The notes beneath the pieces were generated by a model. That model was not told the DNA's origin and ran no database searches. It saw only the letters and a list, made by a program, of their open reading frames with translations. Below, piece by piece: positions 34,352 to 48,188 of a DNA stretch of 64,000 nt (positions are counted from its first letter, which is position 1; each line of letters opens with the position of its first letter). A program made the position numbers and the translations under genes. Origin of the DNA: Physcomitrium patens. Lineage: Eukaryota; Streptophyta; Bryopsida; Funariales; Funariaceae. The DNA is taken from contig NC_037255.1 of NCBI RefSeq assembly GCF_000002425.4, positions 6,516,063 through 6,580,062 of the forward strand, read 5' to 3'.

Positions 34352-37286
34352 GTGTGTCTTAAAATAATCAATCTACACGGGAATTATTGCTGTAGTTCAG
34401 GAATCGGTCGAGTATGGTAATTTTTGATCATATGAGCCATTGGCCCCTTGCAAGAATAGGACTTACTGCTAATCTAAGGTCTTTGGGAAGCTAGGGTTTC
34501 ATGACTTCTCCATGGTTGCCTTCATGGGTACAGTTTGTTTAGTGTTCTTTGCCTCTCATGTTCACATTCTTCTTTACTGTTTGTTTGTTTGTATTTTATT
34601 TTATTTTTGCAATTTTGTGTATAAGTGCTTGTACAATTGTATATTTATTTCCTTATTTCTTTATTTATTTAGTTCTGATGCATTTGTTGCCCTTGTCGTC
34701 TTATTATTGTTCTCCACTCTGTCCACACCTAATGTATTTATTAAGGGCGGTAAATGAAGGGAGAGTAAAATAATAGATAATTTGCTTTTTCACCAAACTC
34801 CTCAGTTTTTCTTCATTGTACCAACTCAAGCTCTCTTATTGTACATTCACACATATTATTAGTGGTGCATGTTTCCATATATTTGTTGTTGTTTACCATG
34901 AAGGTGGAAGCAAATCACAAGAAAAAGTAAAACATTATTTTGGTGTTTTTCTTAAGTGACTTAAGAATTGTTATTGAAAGTTAATAGGGGACATACGTTT
35001 AGGATACCAACTGACATATTAAATCATTTTAATTGGTTGAAATATGTAGACCCATCAATTTCAACCAATCACAGACTTAAAAAAGTTGGATCTTTTCAAC
35101 TCATACCTTGAATGTAAAGACCTCCAAGTAAGTATAAGTTTCCATCTGTGTGAAGAGTATCTCGATGTATTCCTCCATGGGTCATATTTATCTTGGAGTG
35201 GAAGCATGACTTAACTGAGAAACAGCCTAGCACCAATCATCTATTACAGTCAATTATTGGTACAGTGTTTACCAGATTTTCATTTTAAATCATCAAGTAT
35301 GGCATGTTGTGCAAAGCAATATTCCATGAGAGCACTCCCAAGTCATACACATCCACAAATACAATAATCACCCCTTCCTCTAAATAAGGAAGGAGCTATT
35401 CTTGAGTTTCCTCAAATCCCACCAGAACATGGTTTATTCCAGGACTTATTTTTTACTTTTTTAATAATTCTATAAATATAATAAAGAATAGAACTAAATT
35501 AAATATTGATACATAATTAGAATCTGGTTTGATTTGAAACAATCATTTTTCTCAAAGGATTCAAATTCTGCAATAGAAAATAAAAATTCAAGTTGAAAAC
35601 AAACCCAATTTGGTGGAGATGAATTAAATTAGAATGGCTCTTCCATGTCAACAAGAGAAGTGTGTTGGTTGTAATGTGCCTGAACAGCCGTGATTGGGTT
35701 GACCATTGATTGTGTTTTTATTTCACAACAGTGCAAAGCATCTCCAATCCTACAAGGCACAAAATTATGTACAACTGGTCATCTTGAGGGAATTTATGGT
35801 TATGCTCCAAAATCAACATTCAAGATATTTTTGCCAATCCAAACCATCCCAGAAGATGCTCCATTAAGGAATGTGATTATATGGTTAGCATTCTGTGTTA
35901 GGGTTTTGCTTCACAAGATGGCCCAGAAATTCAGGGTAGGCCTCAATATGGCTTAGGAGTTGATGGTGAGTGATGCATTTGAGGTTGATTGTCCCCTCTA
36001 CTGTCTGCATGTCAAGTTGGAGGTGACTGATTTCACTCCATCATAAAGGGTCAAAAGTGAAAGCAAGTACAATCACAAAACTAATGGAATGTTTGCCAAG
36101 TATACAAGTCCATCTTGCAGAATGCAACATCTGGCTTCATACTGTCAGCTGGACAACTTTTGTATTTGAAATTCCTAACTTTGTCAGACAGATTTTTCTA
36201 AGTGTAAAGTGAATTCAAGCCATACACAACACCATTCTTATTAGTTAGTTTGTGCTATTTCAGGCATGATTTATCCCACACTAATCATGCTTTTCTTTCT
36301 GTTGCTGGGATTTCTTATGGAATCCTGAGTTGTGTCAGATGCAGTCTGCATCTCATATCTTCACATGTGTGGTGTGTGCTTAAAAAAAACGGATCAAGTT
36401 GCATTGGATTATCACAGAAATATATGTATATTTTTTCCGACAAAATCCATAACTGACAAAAAATCTAAACAAAAAATGGAGAGGACCACAAACAAAACGG
36501 AACCTGTTTTGGTGGGGGCATGTAAAGCATGAAATGGAACCCCTCCAACATTCAGTACAGTGCTCATTAATGAGAATGCAAAATGAGCGTTACATGAAAC
36601 AAACACCCTAAAATTTCAATTGTCTGAATAATTGATGTTGATAGTGCTCAACTAGTTCCTTTTGAAATAGTCTTAGATATGATGAAACACATGCATTCAA
36701 CCACTCTTACTACTATGGTATTCAATTGGATGCATTTCCACATGAGTCAAGTAGATACATAAGAAATTATTATGTTTTCTAATTATATTTTAAAATTTAA
36801 AATTAATTATTATTATGCATCATTCAATAAATTTAATATATATACTAGATTTTTATTTTAGTGCCTTTTAAAAAAATATATGGAATATATGCATATATAT
36901 ATATATATATATATATACATTGACATGCATTGAACACATTCAAATATCTATATAGCAAAATCTTGTTATGTGTCTTATACATTGAAAATAACAGAACTTG
37001 TTTATAAGCATCCATCCAAACCAAATTTCATCTCTCCACCCATCCATTTGTATGTGAGTTCATCCAAAATTATTGAATGTGTTTAATGCATATGAAAAAA
37101 ATTAAGGATCCAAATAAGTGAAAAAGGGGCTCCAATGTTTTTCAAGCCATTTTTAAAAAAAAAAATTATTTTATTAATAAATACTATCTAAAGTAATTTA
37201 CATATTTATTTTTTTGAACTTCATGTTCATTATTAAAAAAGGATAAAATCTGTCATTGGTGTGCACAAAAATACACACACACACAA

Positions 37287-37317
<31 letters not shown>

Positions 37318-37374
37318 CAAAAATAAATGCAAATAAACAAATAGAAAGTAAAATAATTTAAAATAATTAGTTGT

Positions 37375-37418
<44 letters not shown>

Positions 37419-38267
37419 TTAAATCAAAAACATACTTGATTTGAGTGTATGTATTTCTAATCCACGTCTAAAATAAATTAAATGCTTTGTAGAAAAGACA
37501 TTATCTACCTAATATGTTACTATTTACTTTTACTTGCTTCTATTTACTTAAATGATTTGAGCATTCATTATAATTTAAAATCTCTAATTTTTTCTAAAAT
37601 TATTTTACACAAATGAAAGCTAATTTTAATATAAATGGTATAAAATATATTTTTTGCAACATATACAAATGTATCTATTGTAATAAGTAAATAATTAATA
37701 TTTGCACAATTAAACCTTCTCTAATTCCTTTTCTATTTTTTTTTTAATATTTTCAAATAAATAGTAGAAAAAATTAAGATTATATTATATTTAATTTATA
37801 CAAGAGTTTATTTCTTTAAACCATGAGGAGACCAAAACAACAAGATTATTTAGAAGCTTATTATTGATAAATATCACTCTATTTTTATAATAAAGAGTAA
37901 TTAGGTCAATTAAAATTGTATTTTTTAAATATTTTTTAAATATAAAAATTGATCATAAATAAAATTTAAAGAGTAAAGTTTATTATTATGTAAACTTTAT
38001 TATAAATATTTTAGAAAATATTTATTAAAAAAAATGAACAAAGATTATAAAATGATATATATTTAGAATTATATACTTTTTAGGTCTTAACTTTTTTAAT
38101 AATAAAATAAAATTTATTTTGATAACAATGTTTCACAATACAAATATTACATTTCTTCTATTTTGATTTGATAGAGTTGGCTTTTTAGCACTTTTCTTGT
38201 TTAATTTATTTTTTATTTTTTATATACGTATATAATTATGTACCACTGGTCATCTTAAGGAAAATTT

Positions 38268-38304
<37 letters not shown>

Positions 38305-38470
38305 TTAAAAAAGAAAAATTATTCTTAAAATTTTAAATAATACTTGAATTTTTTTTATAGATACTTATTATTTTTAAAATATTATATTTTAGTATGTTAA
38401 ATTTAAGTATTAATAAATAATTAATATATATTTATAAAAATTTATATCAAAATATGATAGTTACATATAT
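34352..38470. other. Intergenic, AT-rich; no gene recognised
   Basis: The frame at 35690-35956 (88 codons) has no motif I know. The phrase ACTGGTCATCTT preceded by TTATGTAC(A/C) occurs at about 35765 and again near 38236, so these may be pieces of one dispersed repeat. From 36.8 kb on, (TA)n arrays dominate. Confidence 0.5.
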
Positions 38471-38997
38471 TATCAAGGACTTGAATCTCAAAGAAGGAAA
38501 ATCCTTAATATACTCTTGTATCACTGAAAGGAACTAAAAAATTACTCAAAAATGATATAATATTGAACTAAAATGGCTATTGCCAAAAAACAAGAAGATT
38601 AGAAAGTCTTGAAACAAGAGTAAGGACTAAAAAGGCATTGACAAGAGTGAAGAAGGCTTCATTCTTGCTTCCATATATACTCTTAACTAGGAGTTATGTG
38701 GCGATGTCCTATAGGACCTCCAAAACATGTTGACTTTGCAAGACACGTATCTTAACTTGCAAGGCAAGTTTTCTATATGTGTGCCACATAAATTAACTTG
38801 TTCCGCAATCTATCAACATGTGATTAACTTGTTGACCAAGTTTCTAACCTATCAATCAACTACAAATACATATAAAGTCAAAGTAGCCTCTATGAAGCTT
38901 CTCTAAAACATATTATGAAATTTACTTACTTTTATTTATTTTTTCCTACTCCTATTTAATCATATAGGTATTTATTAGAATATCTATGTATATCCGT

Positions 38998-39001
<4 letters not shown>
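38471..39001 (-). repeat. Solo LTR (C/E type, minus strand)
   Basis: 531 bp from TGTCACGG (minus-strand start at 39001) to the LTR end at 38471, with the GAAGAAGGCTTC start-site palindrome and internal LTR blocks. The flanks are TATAT on both sides (38466-38470 and 39002-39006), inside TA-rich repeats. No internal element sequence adjoins it, so this is an LTR-LTR recombination product. Confidence 0.85.
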
Positions 39002-39034
<33 letters not shown>

Positions 39035-39474
39035 AAAAAATATTTTTTAAAATATAAAAAATAAAATACAATAAAAACCAACACTAGTGTATAGGAATGA
39101 TGTTGGAAAAATCATTGATAGTTCTAAAATGTATTTTTTATAATTATTTTTCAAGACCTCAAGACTTATAATTCAAATGTTTAAGGAACAAAATATCTCT
39201 TTTATACCTTGAAGACAAAAAATCTTGCAAATAAAGTTTTTAATAATAAAATATATTTATAAAAACATAGAGATCTAATATATGTCTATTTTTTATTTTT
39301 TTATTTCTTTGTATTTATCAAAGAATATATGATGTGCTTAACAAACTTTTCATTCATCCTTATTTACTCTTTTTTTAAAATACTATAAATACAAGTTTGT
39401 TATTGATAAATATTTTTAAATTATTTTTTCTAATTTATATGATTAAATTATAAATTTAATCACCAATATTTTTA

Positions 39475-39507
<33 letters not shown>

Positions 39508-40921
39508 CATATCTCAATAAAAATTAATCCCTGAATTGAATTTTAATTCAAATCAACAGTTTGTAACAACAATTTTTCTTAGAAATACTTTCATATCATT
39601 GATATATATATATATATATATATTCCTTTTTAAATACCTTAATTTAAAGAGCATACAATATAGTCCATTTTTTTTTTTGTTTTCTATATACCATTCACAC
39701 ATGTTCTTTCTTTCTTGAAATCCAAATGTACACAACAAGTACCAAAATAATTATCCAAAACCAATAAAAAAATACACATCAATGTTGAAACATGTCAAGA
39801 GAACAACAAAATTATCAACAAAGGGCTCCTATAGATTCTAAGAAAGTTTTTAACACCTCAATCTTAATGCATCAAACACCCAAAAACTCTAATTTCCAAA
39901 TTATTAGAAAGACCAACATTCCATTATTGCATTTCACAGAGTGAGATGCCAAAGTCCCCCCCCTCCCCCCCATGCCCCATTTCAGCCTTGTGTCAGGGAG
40001 TGCGGATGAGGATGAACAATGTAAAAGTCCAACGCCCGATGAGAATGTGGATGAACAGTAACGAGGATGAGAACAGCCTGAAACGGATGACGGACTCTCG
40101 GCTTGATGCGCTCGCCTTGATTGACTATACACAGTCATGGAAGAAGCATGAACTCTTGCGGCGTTCTCACCTCACCGACCTTGTGGTCCTTATCTAGTGT
40201 CATTTGCCACGTGTGCAGAGATAGAGAGATCGATACAAATTCCTGGGCAGGTGGGAACCACGACCGCAGGAAGATCGCAAAATGTTCCCATGAGGATTCT
40301 CATTCGTTCCCATCCTGTTCGGTACACGTACATTGGGCGTTCAACCGTGGTTGCGGTCTCCGGTCCCCGTCCCCTTCTCTCGTCGTTGCGTCACTTCCTG
40401 CTCGATTGCACTGCCCACAAGCGGCGACTAATATCGAAGGCAGATGTCACGCAACATAATTAGTTAAGGGAAACTGAAATATAATTAATAAAAAAAAAAC
40501 ATTCCAATTGCGGTGGGATTTGGCCCAATCGCCCAAGTTCTCTTGCCATAGGGCTGACGTCGAAAAATTCGGGATCCCGAATTTTGGTCATAACTACGGC
40601 GGTTTTTTGTTGTTTTTGGTGTAGAGTGCCCTACGTTTGTGGGCATTGGAAGATAGATGTCTAATATTGGGTTACTTTGCCTTCTGTGCAAATATAGGAG
40701 GATGGAATTGTTTTGACATTCTATTAACTGACGAAGTGTATGGCACTGATCTCGAGCTCACAACATTGCAACGACTTTATTTCATCCCACATGGCAGATA
40801 TTTGTTTTTCCAGTTCAACATTCCCTCGATTCAGTGGGATGTTTTCCACATGTTCAAAATGCTTGAGGGTCAATGCTTTGATTCATGTCAAATGTTCCAA
40901 CAAACTAATTAAAGTCTTGAA

Positions 40922-40956
<35 letters not shown>

Positions 40957-41181
40957 TGATAGAGTTTTATAATCTTTTGATATACTTATATAAAAAGTAT
41001 CTTTTATAACTTTTTGATAACTAAGTTGCTATTTTGCTAATCTTACCTTCTCTATTATATATTTTTGAGAAATATTATTTGATTTTTTAAGCAAATTAAT
41101 GCACTAATTTATGATTCTTTAAAAATATTTACATTAATTATCATACTATAAGCTAATTACATAACAATACTTATTTTAAGT

Positions 41182-41219
<38 letters not shown>

Positions 41220-41673
41220 AATAAATAACATGTGAGTGCTGATTATTTTGTACTACTTTGATTTATTAATTTTTTGAGGATTTAAAAAAAAGGGCCTTTT
41301 TATAATTTTTCTGTTTTTTAATATCACTTAAATAAATTAAAAAAATATTACATGTTATATTGGCTTCAATTTATTTATAAAATGTGATGTATATTGATAA
41401 ATATTAGTATAAATATGATATTATAATATTAATAATATGTATTAAATATGATAATATATTTAAATTTATAATAAATTTTCATTGAATGTGGTATACTTAT
41501 ATTAATGTTGTATATTAATACATATTATTATATTTATTAACCTTCACTTTTTAATATTTTAAATCTATGTGTATATAAAATTTTTACTTTAATTTTTAAA
41601 TATTTATGATTTTATTCATATATCTAATAAATTTAATTATATTTCATTAATAGATTTTAATTTTATCTAAATC

Positions 41674-41718
<45 letters not shown>

Positions 41719-42237
41719 GTAATTATATATTAAATAAGATTTTAATTTTTTCTTACATATTTTTTTTTGAATATATTGATACACAATTATACATCACAAT
41801 TGATCTTAATGATGAATAATTTATTGTGACATATATGTAAATATCATATTTATATTAATTTACAAGATATTTTTATATATATTAATAATGTCATGAATCC
41901 AAGCCTTCTTTTATTTCAACTTTTTCATTATTATCTATTTCAATTAGATGTTGTAATATTTACTTTCTTCTTAATGTATTGATTGTGGTATACGATTTAA
42001 TAAGAGATATGTGGAATATATATATTTTTTATTATTTGTGGTAGTTGTAATTAATGTAAAATTTTATTATTTTAATTTTGAATAATAAATATATTAAACC
42101 TCTATTTATACACCACTCAAATTAAAATAAAGCTCTAAGAATTGAAAGAATTAAAATAAAAGAAGTTCACTTCAAATCATAAGTAAAGAACTTTGAAAAG
42201 ATAGAAGAATAAGAGTAGGAGGTCAAAGCTAAGATAT
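39002..42237. other. Intergenic DNA with an unassigned, less AT-rich island at 39.94-40.92 kb
   Basis: The island holds short frames (for example 39946-40197 and 40637-40912) with no recognisable domain. Its base composition and lack of retrotransposon similarity suggest a gene fragment, promoter or non-coding transcript. The rest is AT-rich and without features beyond the microsatellites. Confidence 0.45.
40564..40585. other. 22-bp perfect palindrome
   Basis: Perfect dyad without spacer, core TTCGGGATCCCGAA with four further A/T pairs on each side. It sits in the non-repetitive island at 40 kb. It could be a protein-binding dyad or the centre of a decayed inverted-repeat element. Confidence 0.55.
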
Positions 42238-42329
42238 TGTAAAGGATATAAATCTTGCAAAAAGAAATCCTTAGTACAGTCTTGTATCATTGAAAAGAAC
42301 CAAAAATTCACTCAAAGATGATATAATAT
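42238..42329 (-). repeat. 3' LTR of element E, distal piece
   Basis: Matches the last about 90 bp of the LTR type seen at 38471-39001 and 56153-56681. It is cut at AATAT (42325-42329), the target of element C; the rest of the LTR resumes at 48725. Confidence 0.78.
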
Positions 42330-42876
42330 TGTCATAGATATATATAGGTATTATAGTAAATACCAATATGATTAGGTAGAAATAAGTAAAAATAGATAAA
42401 AGTAACTTAATTTCATAATACCTTCTATAGAAGCTTCTTAGAAGCTTTATAGATAATGCTTTGATTTTACATATATTTATAGTTGATTGATAGGTTAGAA
42501 TCTTCATCAACAAGTTAACCACGTATTGGTAGCTTGCGAAACAAGCTAACTATAAGGTATATATATATATATATGAAAAACTTGTCTTGCAAGTTAAGAT
42601 ACATGTCTTGCAAAGTCAACATGTTTTGAAGGTCCTATAGGACATCAACACATAACTCCTAGTTAAGAATACATATGGAGGCAAGAGTGAAGCCTTCTTC
42701 ACTGTTGTCAACACCTTTCTAGTCCTTAGTTTTATTTTAAGATTTTCTAGTCTTCTTGTCTTTGGCAATAGCCATTCTAGTTCAATAATATATCATCTTT
42801 AAATGACATTCTAGTTCTTTTCAATGTCACAAAAGTGTATTGAGGATTTCTTTCTTTGAGATTCATGTCCTTGATA
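42330..42876 (+). repeat. 5' LTR of element C
   Basis: Begins TGTCATAGATAT, ends CCTTGATA (decayed TTGACA). It keeps the start-site palindrome AGTGAAGCCTTCTTCACT near 42686-42703. Confidence 0.88.
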
Positions 42877-42878
42877 GT

Positions 42879-42889
42879 TTGATAAGAGT
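42879..42889 (+). promoter_or_regulatory. Putative self-primer binding site, element C
   Basis: TTGATAAGAGT, again two bases after the LTR. It differs from the D 11-mer by one C-to-T change. Its LTR partner here reads ACTGTTGTCAA (one further change). Confidence 0.6.
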
Positions 42890-43105
42890 ACTAACTTGCT
42901 ATTTTTGTCTTATTTTACTCCACTTCTATTATTGTATTTTGAAGGTTGCGGACTATCCACCTTTAAACAAAAAATCTTATTTTCTAATACTCATTTTTTT
43001 CTTAAAGAAAACCAATTATCCCTCTTTGTGGAAATTTTCATTTTATATTAGATGTTGTAGATTATCCTCCTCTAATTTAACTTTTTGAATTTGTTTTAGC
43101 TGCTG

Positions 43106-44126
43106 ATAGAAGGAAAGATTATAGATGCTACTTTCCACAAAAGTGAGAATAGATTTGCAAGTATTGCAGATCTTTATGAGCTTATCAATACTCTAAAGGT
43201 AGAAATTTCACTTATTTCCAATATGAATCATCAAAGTACTATGCCTATGCCTATAGAAGAAGTTCAAAGTCTACAATAAGAAGTTGTGCACTTAAAAGAA
43301 GCAAGTAGATCGACCTCACAATCAAATCTAGGGAGTTTTGCTTCTATAAGTATGACAAGGACAAGGATTAATATGCATGAAAAGTTTGATGGAACAAGAT
43401 CAAAATTTTGAGGATTCTTAGAATAAATCAAGTTTTATTTAAGATTGCATCATTTCTAATATCATGATGGATTTACTTAAGTCTGATTTATATGAGCCCT
43501 TCTATCGAGAAGTGCGTTCGTTTGGTTTGCATCTTTAATGAAAAAAGATTTGTAATTCTTTTATGATTTGAATTCATTCCTAAAAGTATTTAGGGCCACA
43601 TTTGGATAAAATAATTGAGAAAGACTAGCAAAGACTAAGCTCTTACTTGTACGGCAAGGATCATGATCAACTATCATATATGTTAGTGAATTTCAAAACC
43701 TCACTTGAAATATGGATTGGAATAACAAAGCCCTTATCAATCAATTTTGATATGAATTGAAGGATAATGTCAAAGATTTGTTACTAATAATGCCAAAGAT
43801 AGAATCTTTAGAATAATTTATTGCTTAAGCCATTGCATGCGACAATCAATTATTTGAAAGATTTTAAGAACAAAGATTTGACTTGAGAGGAACAAATCAA
43901 ATAATGACAATAGCTTTCAAGTTTTTAGAAACTTATTTTTTGAGGCCAAAACTAATGCAAATTTCTCATAAGGCAAAAAAAAACTAGATGGCGTCAAGAG
44001 GGCTTATGATTATATTATGGAGAAGCTAAAAACACTACTCAATATTATCCAAAAAAACAAAACAATTACAAAATGAGAAGCATGGTTGCCAAAGAAGATA
44101 ATGTGTTGAAAAATAAGTTTCTTTAG
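43106..44126 (+). pseudogene. gag: gag of element C (decayed, B-type N-terminal part)
   Basis: The start codon position reads ATA. Blocks SENRFASIADLYELINTLK, HEKFDGTRSKF and DNVKDLLLIMPK align with element B gag, not with D. From about 43985 the zinc-knuckle part follows D instead (CGEPKHTTQHCP equivalent). Many stops. Confidence 0.72.
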
Positions 44127-47100
44127 CTACAATAGGAACTATGCGGCTGAAATCTTGTATAATTCCTAATAAAGGTCTTATTCTTTTCTTAGATCCTTCA
44201 CCTTATTTTATAATAGAAGATTATTTAGGACTAAAAAATAATAAAGTCTGAGCTTTGTTAGATTTAGGAGCCTTAGCCTATTTTATAGACGAAGATTTTT
44301 TCAATAAATAAGAGATATTATTAGTCAAAAAAGCTAAATTTATACATATAGAAGTCATAGATGGTTATTTTCTATCTTTTAGAGATGTTACATATGAGAC
44401 TATTTCTTTACATGTAACAATTAAAGATCATAACAGCATAGTAATATTTAACATAATAAGATTTTCATCAAGTCCACTTATTTTAGGATTATCTTAATTG
44501 AAAAAGTATAATCCTTAAATAGATTTTATTTCTTATAATCTTAATTTTTTTGATAGTTTAATCTAAAATCCCATTAGTCAAGTAGAAATACATAATTCTA
44601 GTACATTTAAATCCTTACTAGTAGATATAAGAGCTTTTATGCATGCTGTAAAAGAAAGATTATCTTTTGCTTTATATGCCATGCCCATTTTTGGTGGTGA
44701 GAAGATATCAAGTGGTATTTCTAGCTAGTATCAAGATTTTTAAGATGTTTTTGAAAAAAAGAATACATATATTCTTCTAAAGTATTGACCTTATGATTGT
44801 TCCATTGATCTTCATGAGAGAGCTCAACCACCATTTAGACCAATCTATAACTTATCACAAAATGAGTTGATTGCACTTAAGAAGTACTTTAATGAAAACT
44901 TGACTAAGAATTTGACATGTCATTTTAAATCTTCAAGTAGGACTCTTATCTAATTTGAGAAGAAAAAAGATGGATCTCTATGGATATGTATGAACTATCG
45001 ATAAGATGACCATCAAGAATAAATATCCTCTACCTTTGATTTCAAGACTTTTTGATTAATTTAATCAAGCAAAGATCTATACAAATATAGATTTATAAGG
45101 AGCATATAATTTGATATGCATTAAAAAAAGAAACAAATAGAAAACTATGTTTTGAACTAGGTATAGGCATTTTGAATATAATGTCATATCTTTTGGATTC
45201 ATAAATGTATCCACTACTTTAACATCTAATGTATGATATTTTTTGTGAGTTTTTTTTGATAGTTTTATCATCTATTATTTAAATAACATCTTAATCTACT
45301 CTTAAAGTACAAAAGAACATAAAGTTTATGTTTGTCATGTGTTACAAAAACTTAGAGATGCAAGATTATATACCAAGTTAAAAAATTATGTATTCTACAC
45401 AACTTAAGTTGACTTTCTAAGATATATTATTTCCAATGAAGGGCTAATGATGAATTTAAAGAAAATTCAAACTATCATGGATTGGAGGGTTTCAAAAATA
45501 GTAAGAGATATATAATTCTTTTTGAAATTTGTCAATTACTATGAGATCTTCATGAAGAATTTTCTTCAAGTTGTAGCTCTACTTATATGTTTGACTTATA
45601 AAGACAAATTTAAGTGGAGTAAAGAAGAAAAAGTATCGTTTGATGCTTTAAAAAAGAGTTTACTTTTACACTAATTTTTTTTATCATATCAAATTTTTGA
45701 AGGAATTTTTTGTAGAAACAAAAGCATCACATTTTGCCTTAGGTACAATATTATAAGAAATGGGAGCAGATAACAAACTCTATCTAATAGGTTTCTATTC
45801 TAATTTTTTTTTAGCAACCAAGATTAATTATGAAATCCATGGAAAAGAAATCATTGTAATCATGGATTTATTTCAAGAATGGCATCATTATTTAGAAGGC
45901 ACTTTGAGTCCAATTGCTATATATACAAATCATAAGAACCTCAAATATTTCATGTCAGTACATATTTTAAATTGTCGCCAAGCTTGTTGGAGCATGTCTT
46001 TATCAAGATTTGATTTTAAGATCACTTATCAACTCAAAAAATAACAAGATTTGTCAAACTTCTTTTTTAGATGTTCTTATCTTATACAAAAAGAAAAAAA
46101 ATGTATCTTTTGATTAACAAATAATGATTCTCTTGAAGTCAAAATATTTTCACCTTTGAAAAAAAAAATCAATATGAATCGTTGATTCAATGTTTGGCAA
46201 GAAAATTCAATTAAGTATGTCATCTGATCTATTTATCCATGATATCAAGAATAATTATTCTAAGTCTCATGATACTTCTAAGTTAGAGTTCAGGAAGAAC
46301 CTAATCTATTTTAAAGGACGATTATATATTCTTGAAGGTAGAGTACAATTAAGAATTCTTCAAATTCGTCATGACTTTTCAATAGCCAAATATTTTGAAT
46401 ACAACATGACTTTGAAACTAATATCAAGAGATTTTTGATGGCCTCAAATGTAGAAGGCAGTCAAAGACTTTGTATAATCATGTGATATTTTTTTAAGATC
46501 TAAAACTCCTCAGCATCAATCTTATAGACTTTTACAACCTTTACCTATTCTAGAACAATCATAGTCTTTTATTTTTATGGATTTTATGATAAACCTTCTA
46601 GTCTCAAGTTTATATGATTCTATATTTGTAGTAGTAGATCATTTTATCAAGATGACATATTTTCTACAATATACAAAATCTATCACATGTGAAGAAAAAA
46701 CTAATTTTTCTCTTGACAACATCTATTGATATCATGGATTGTATAAAGATATTATATTGGATAGAAGGACTAAATTTATATTAAAATTTTAGAGAAGTCT
46801 TTTTAAGATTTTAAAGATGGATACAAACCTCTCTTCAATTTTTCATCCGCAAACCAATGGACAAACAAAATAAGTGAATGAAGTTTTGGAGCAGTATTTG
46901 AGGTGTAGCATCAACTACTATCAAGGTAATTAGACAACTCTTTCACCATTAGCAAAGTTTGTGAATAATAAATCAATACAATCTTATACTTAATAAACAC
47001 CTTTCTTTGTCAATTATGGTTATCATCCATGACTTGATACTTTTGACTTTTTAAAAGTTAATAATCTTATGGCAAAAGATATGGCAAATCATTTGTTAGA

Positions 47101-47622
47101 GTTATATGTAACAATGAAGGTGTAATTAAAGAGAGCTCAAAAATGACAAAAGATTAGTATAGATGCCTATTACAAAGAACAATCACAATTCAATATAGGT
47201 GACAATATATAGTTACTTCATCACAATATCAAGACTACTTGTCCTTATGAGAAGTTGGACTATTGTAGGTTTAAATCTTTTCCTATTAGTGAAGAAGTCA
47301 ATCTTCTTGCTTATTGATTCTATTTATCAGAGTCTATGAAGATCTACCCTATATTTCATGTGTCTCTTCTTGAACCATATAAGACAATGAATATTTTAAA
47401 AAAAAGACAAATGCCACCTCTTATTATAGAAGTGGATAATAATCAAGAGTTCGAGGTGGGAGAAGTCTTAGATCCAAGGCGGCACAAAAATAGGTTGAAA
47501 TATCTTATTTATTGACATAGATATGATATTAGTAAATATACATAAGAGCTAGTAAATAATCTTTTAAATATAGTAAAGAGAGTTAAAGCTTTTCATCAAT
47601 AATATCCATCAAAATCAAAATG
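44127..47622 (+). pseudogene. pol: pol of element C (decayed)
   Basis: Protease (LLDLGALAYFIDED, active-site Ser-Gly damaged) near 44257; RT box YYLNNILIYS near 45280, catalytic Asp pair lost; RNase H open piece 45760-46044; integrase piece 46190-46438 with HDFSIAKYF; LTP-type GPY/F region near 47270; chromodomain remnant near 47440-47600; stop TGA at 47620. Closest to element D. Confidence 0.82.
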
Positions 47623-47725
47623 AAGAATAATAAATCTTTGGTATAAAAGAAATAAGATTCGAGGAAGATAATACTGTATCTTTTATTTGTCTTTCTAGCT
47701 TTTGTATATTTATGATATTAAAGAG

Positions 47726-48147
47726 ATGGAACACCAATAACCAACAGATTTAACAGAAGAATTTTTATTTGTGGACTTATTAGAGAAGACATTGTGATTG
47801 TCACAACCTTAAAGACAATGAAATCGAGATGAAGATCCTCAAGAATGACATGCTCTTCTTCAAATAGATAGTAAGATACAATGTGTTTGGTATCATGACC
47901 TTAGAAGAGACTCTCGATGTTTGGTGATTTATTAAAGGTAGGTACAACTTTTGATGGTATTCCAAATATTTTACTTGAAAGAAGTTATGAAGGCCTCAAT
48001 AATAATCAAATAATAGGGTGGTCTTCTCACCTTGATATGGGACACTATTGATAGTTGAGAGGATCTATCAACCATCTTTGAAGAAAACAAATATCAGAGT
48101 ATGAGTTAAATATAATTTGTCATATCTTAAATTTTTTTAATATATGA
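47726..48147 (+). pseudogene. Extra ORF2 of element C (decayed)
   Basis: ATG at 47726 and TGA at 48145-48147 correspond to the D ORF2 limits. The GSYEGLN and MGHY blocks are recognisable, with several stops. A TTTCTAG pyrimidine-AG tract lies about 30 nt upstream. Confidence 0.75.
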
Positions 48148-48188
48148 AGATCGCTCTTTATGGAATTCATCTTTAGAAGGAGGGATAA

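Larger units (their letters stand above)
36893..41717. repeat. Cluster of (TA)n microsatellites plus one (AAT)n array
   Basis: Perfect or near-perfect TA arrays at about 36893-36915, 37287-37310, 37378-37411, 38271-38301, 39001-39031, 39479-39504, 39602-39623, 40925-40955 and 41185-41217. An (AAT)n array lies at about 41681-41717. Such density in 5 kb contrasts with the gene island. Confidence 0.8.

Noticed and set aside
35690-35956. 88-codon open frame as a gene
   Set aside because: No domain, no splice context and AT-rich surroundings; kept only as an unassigned stretch.
41681-41717. CRISPR-like or tandem array
   Set aside because: It is a simple trinucleotide microsatellite. No spaced direct repeats of CRISPR type exist anywhere in the window, which is eukaryotic.
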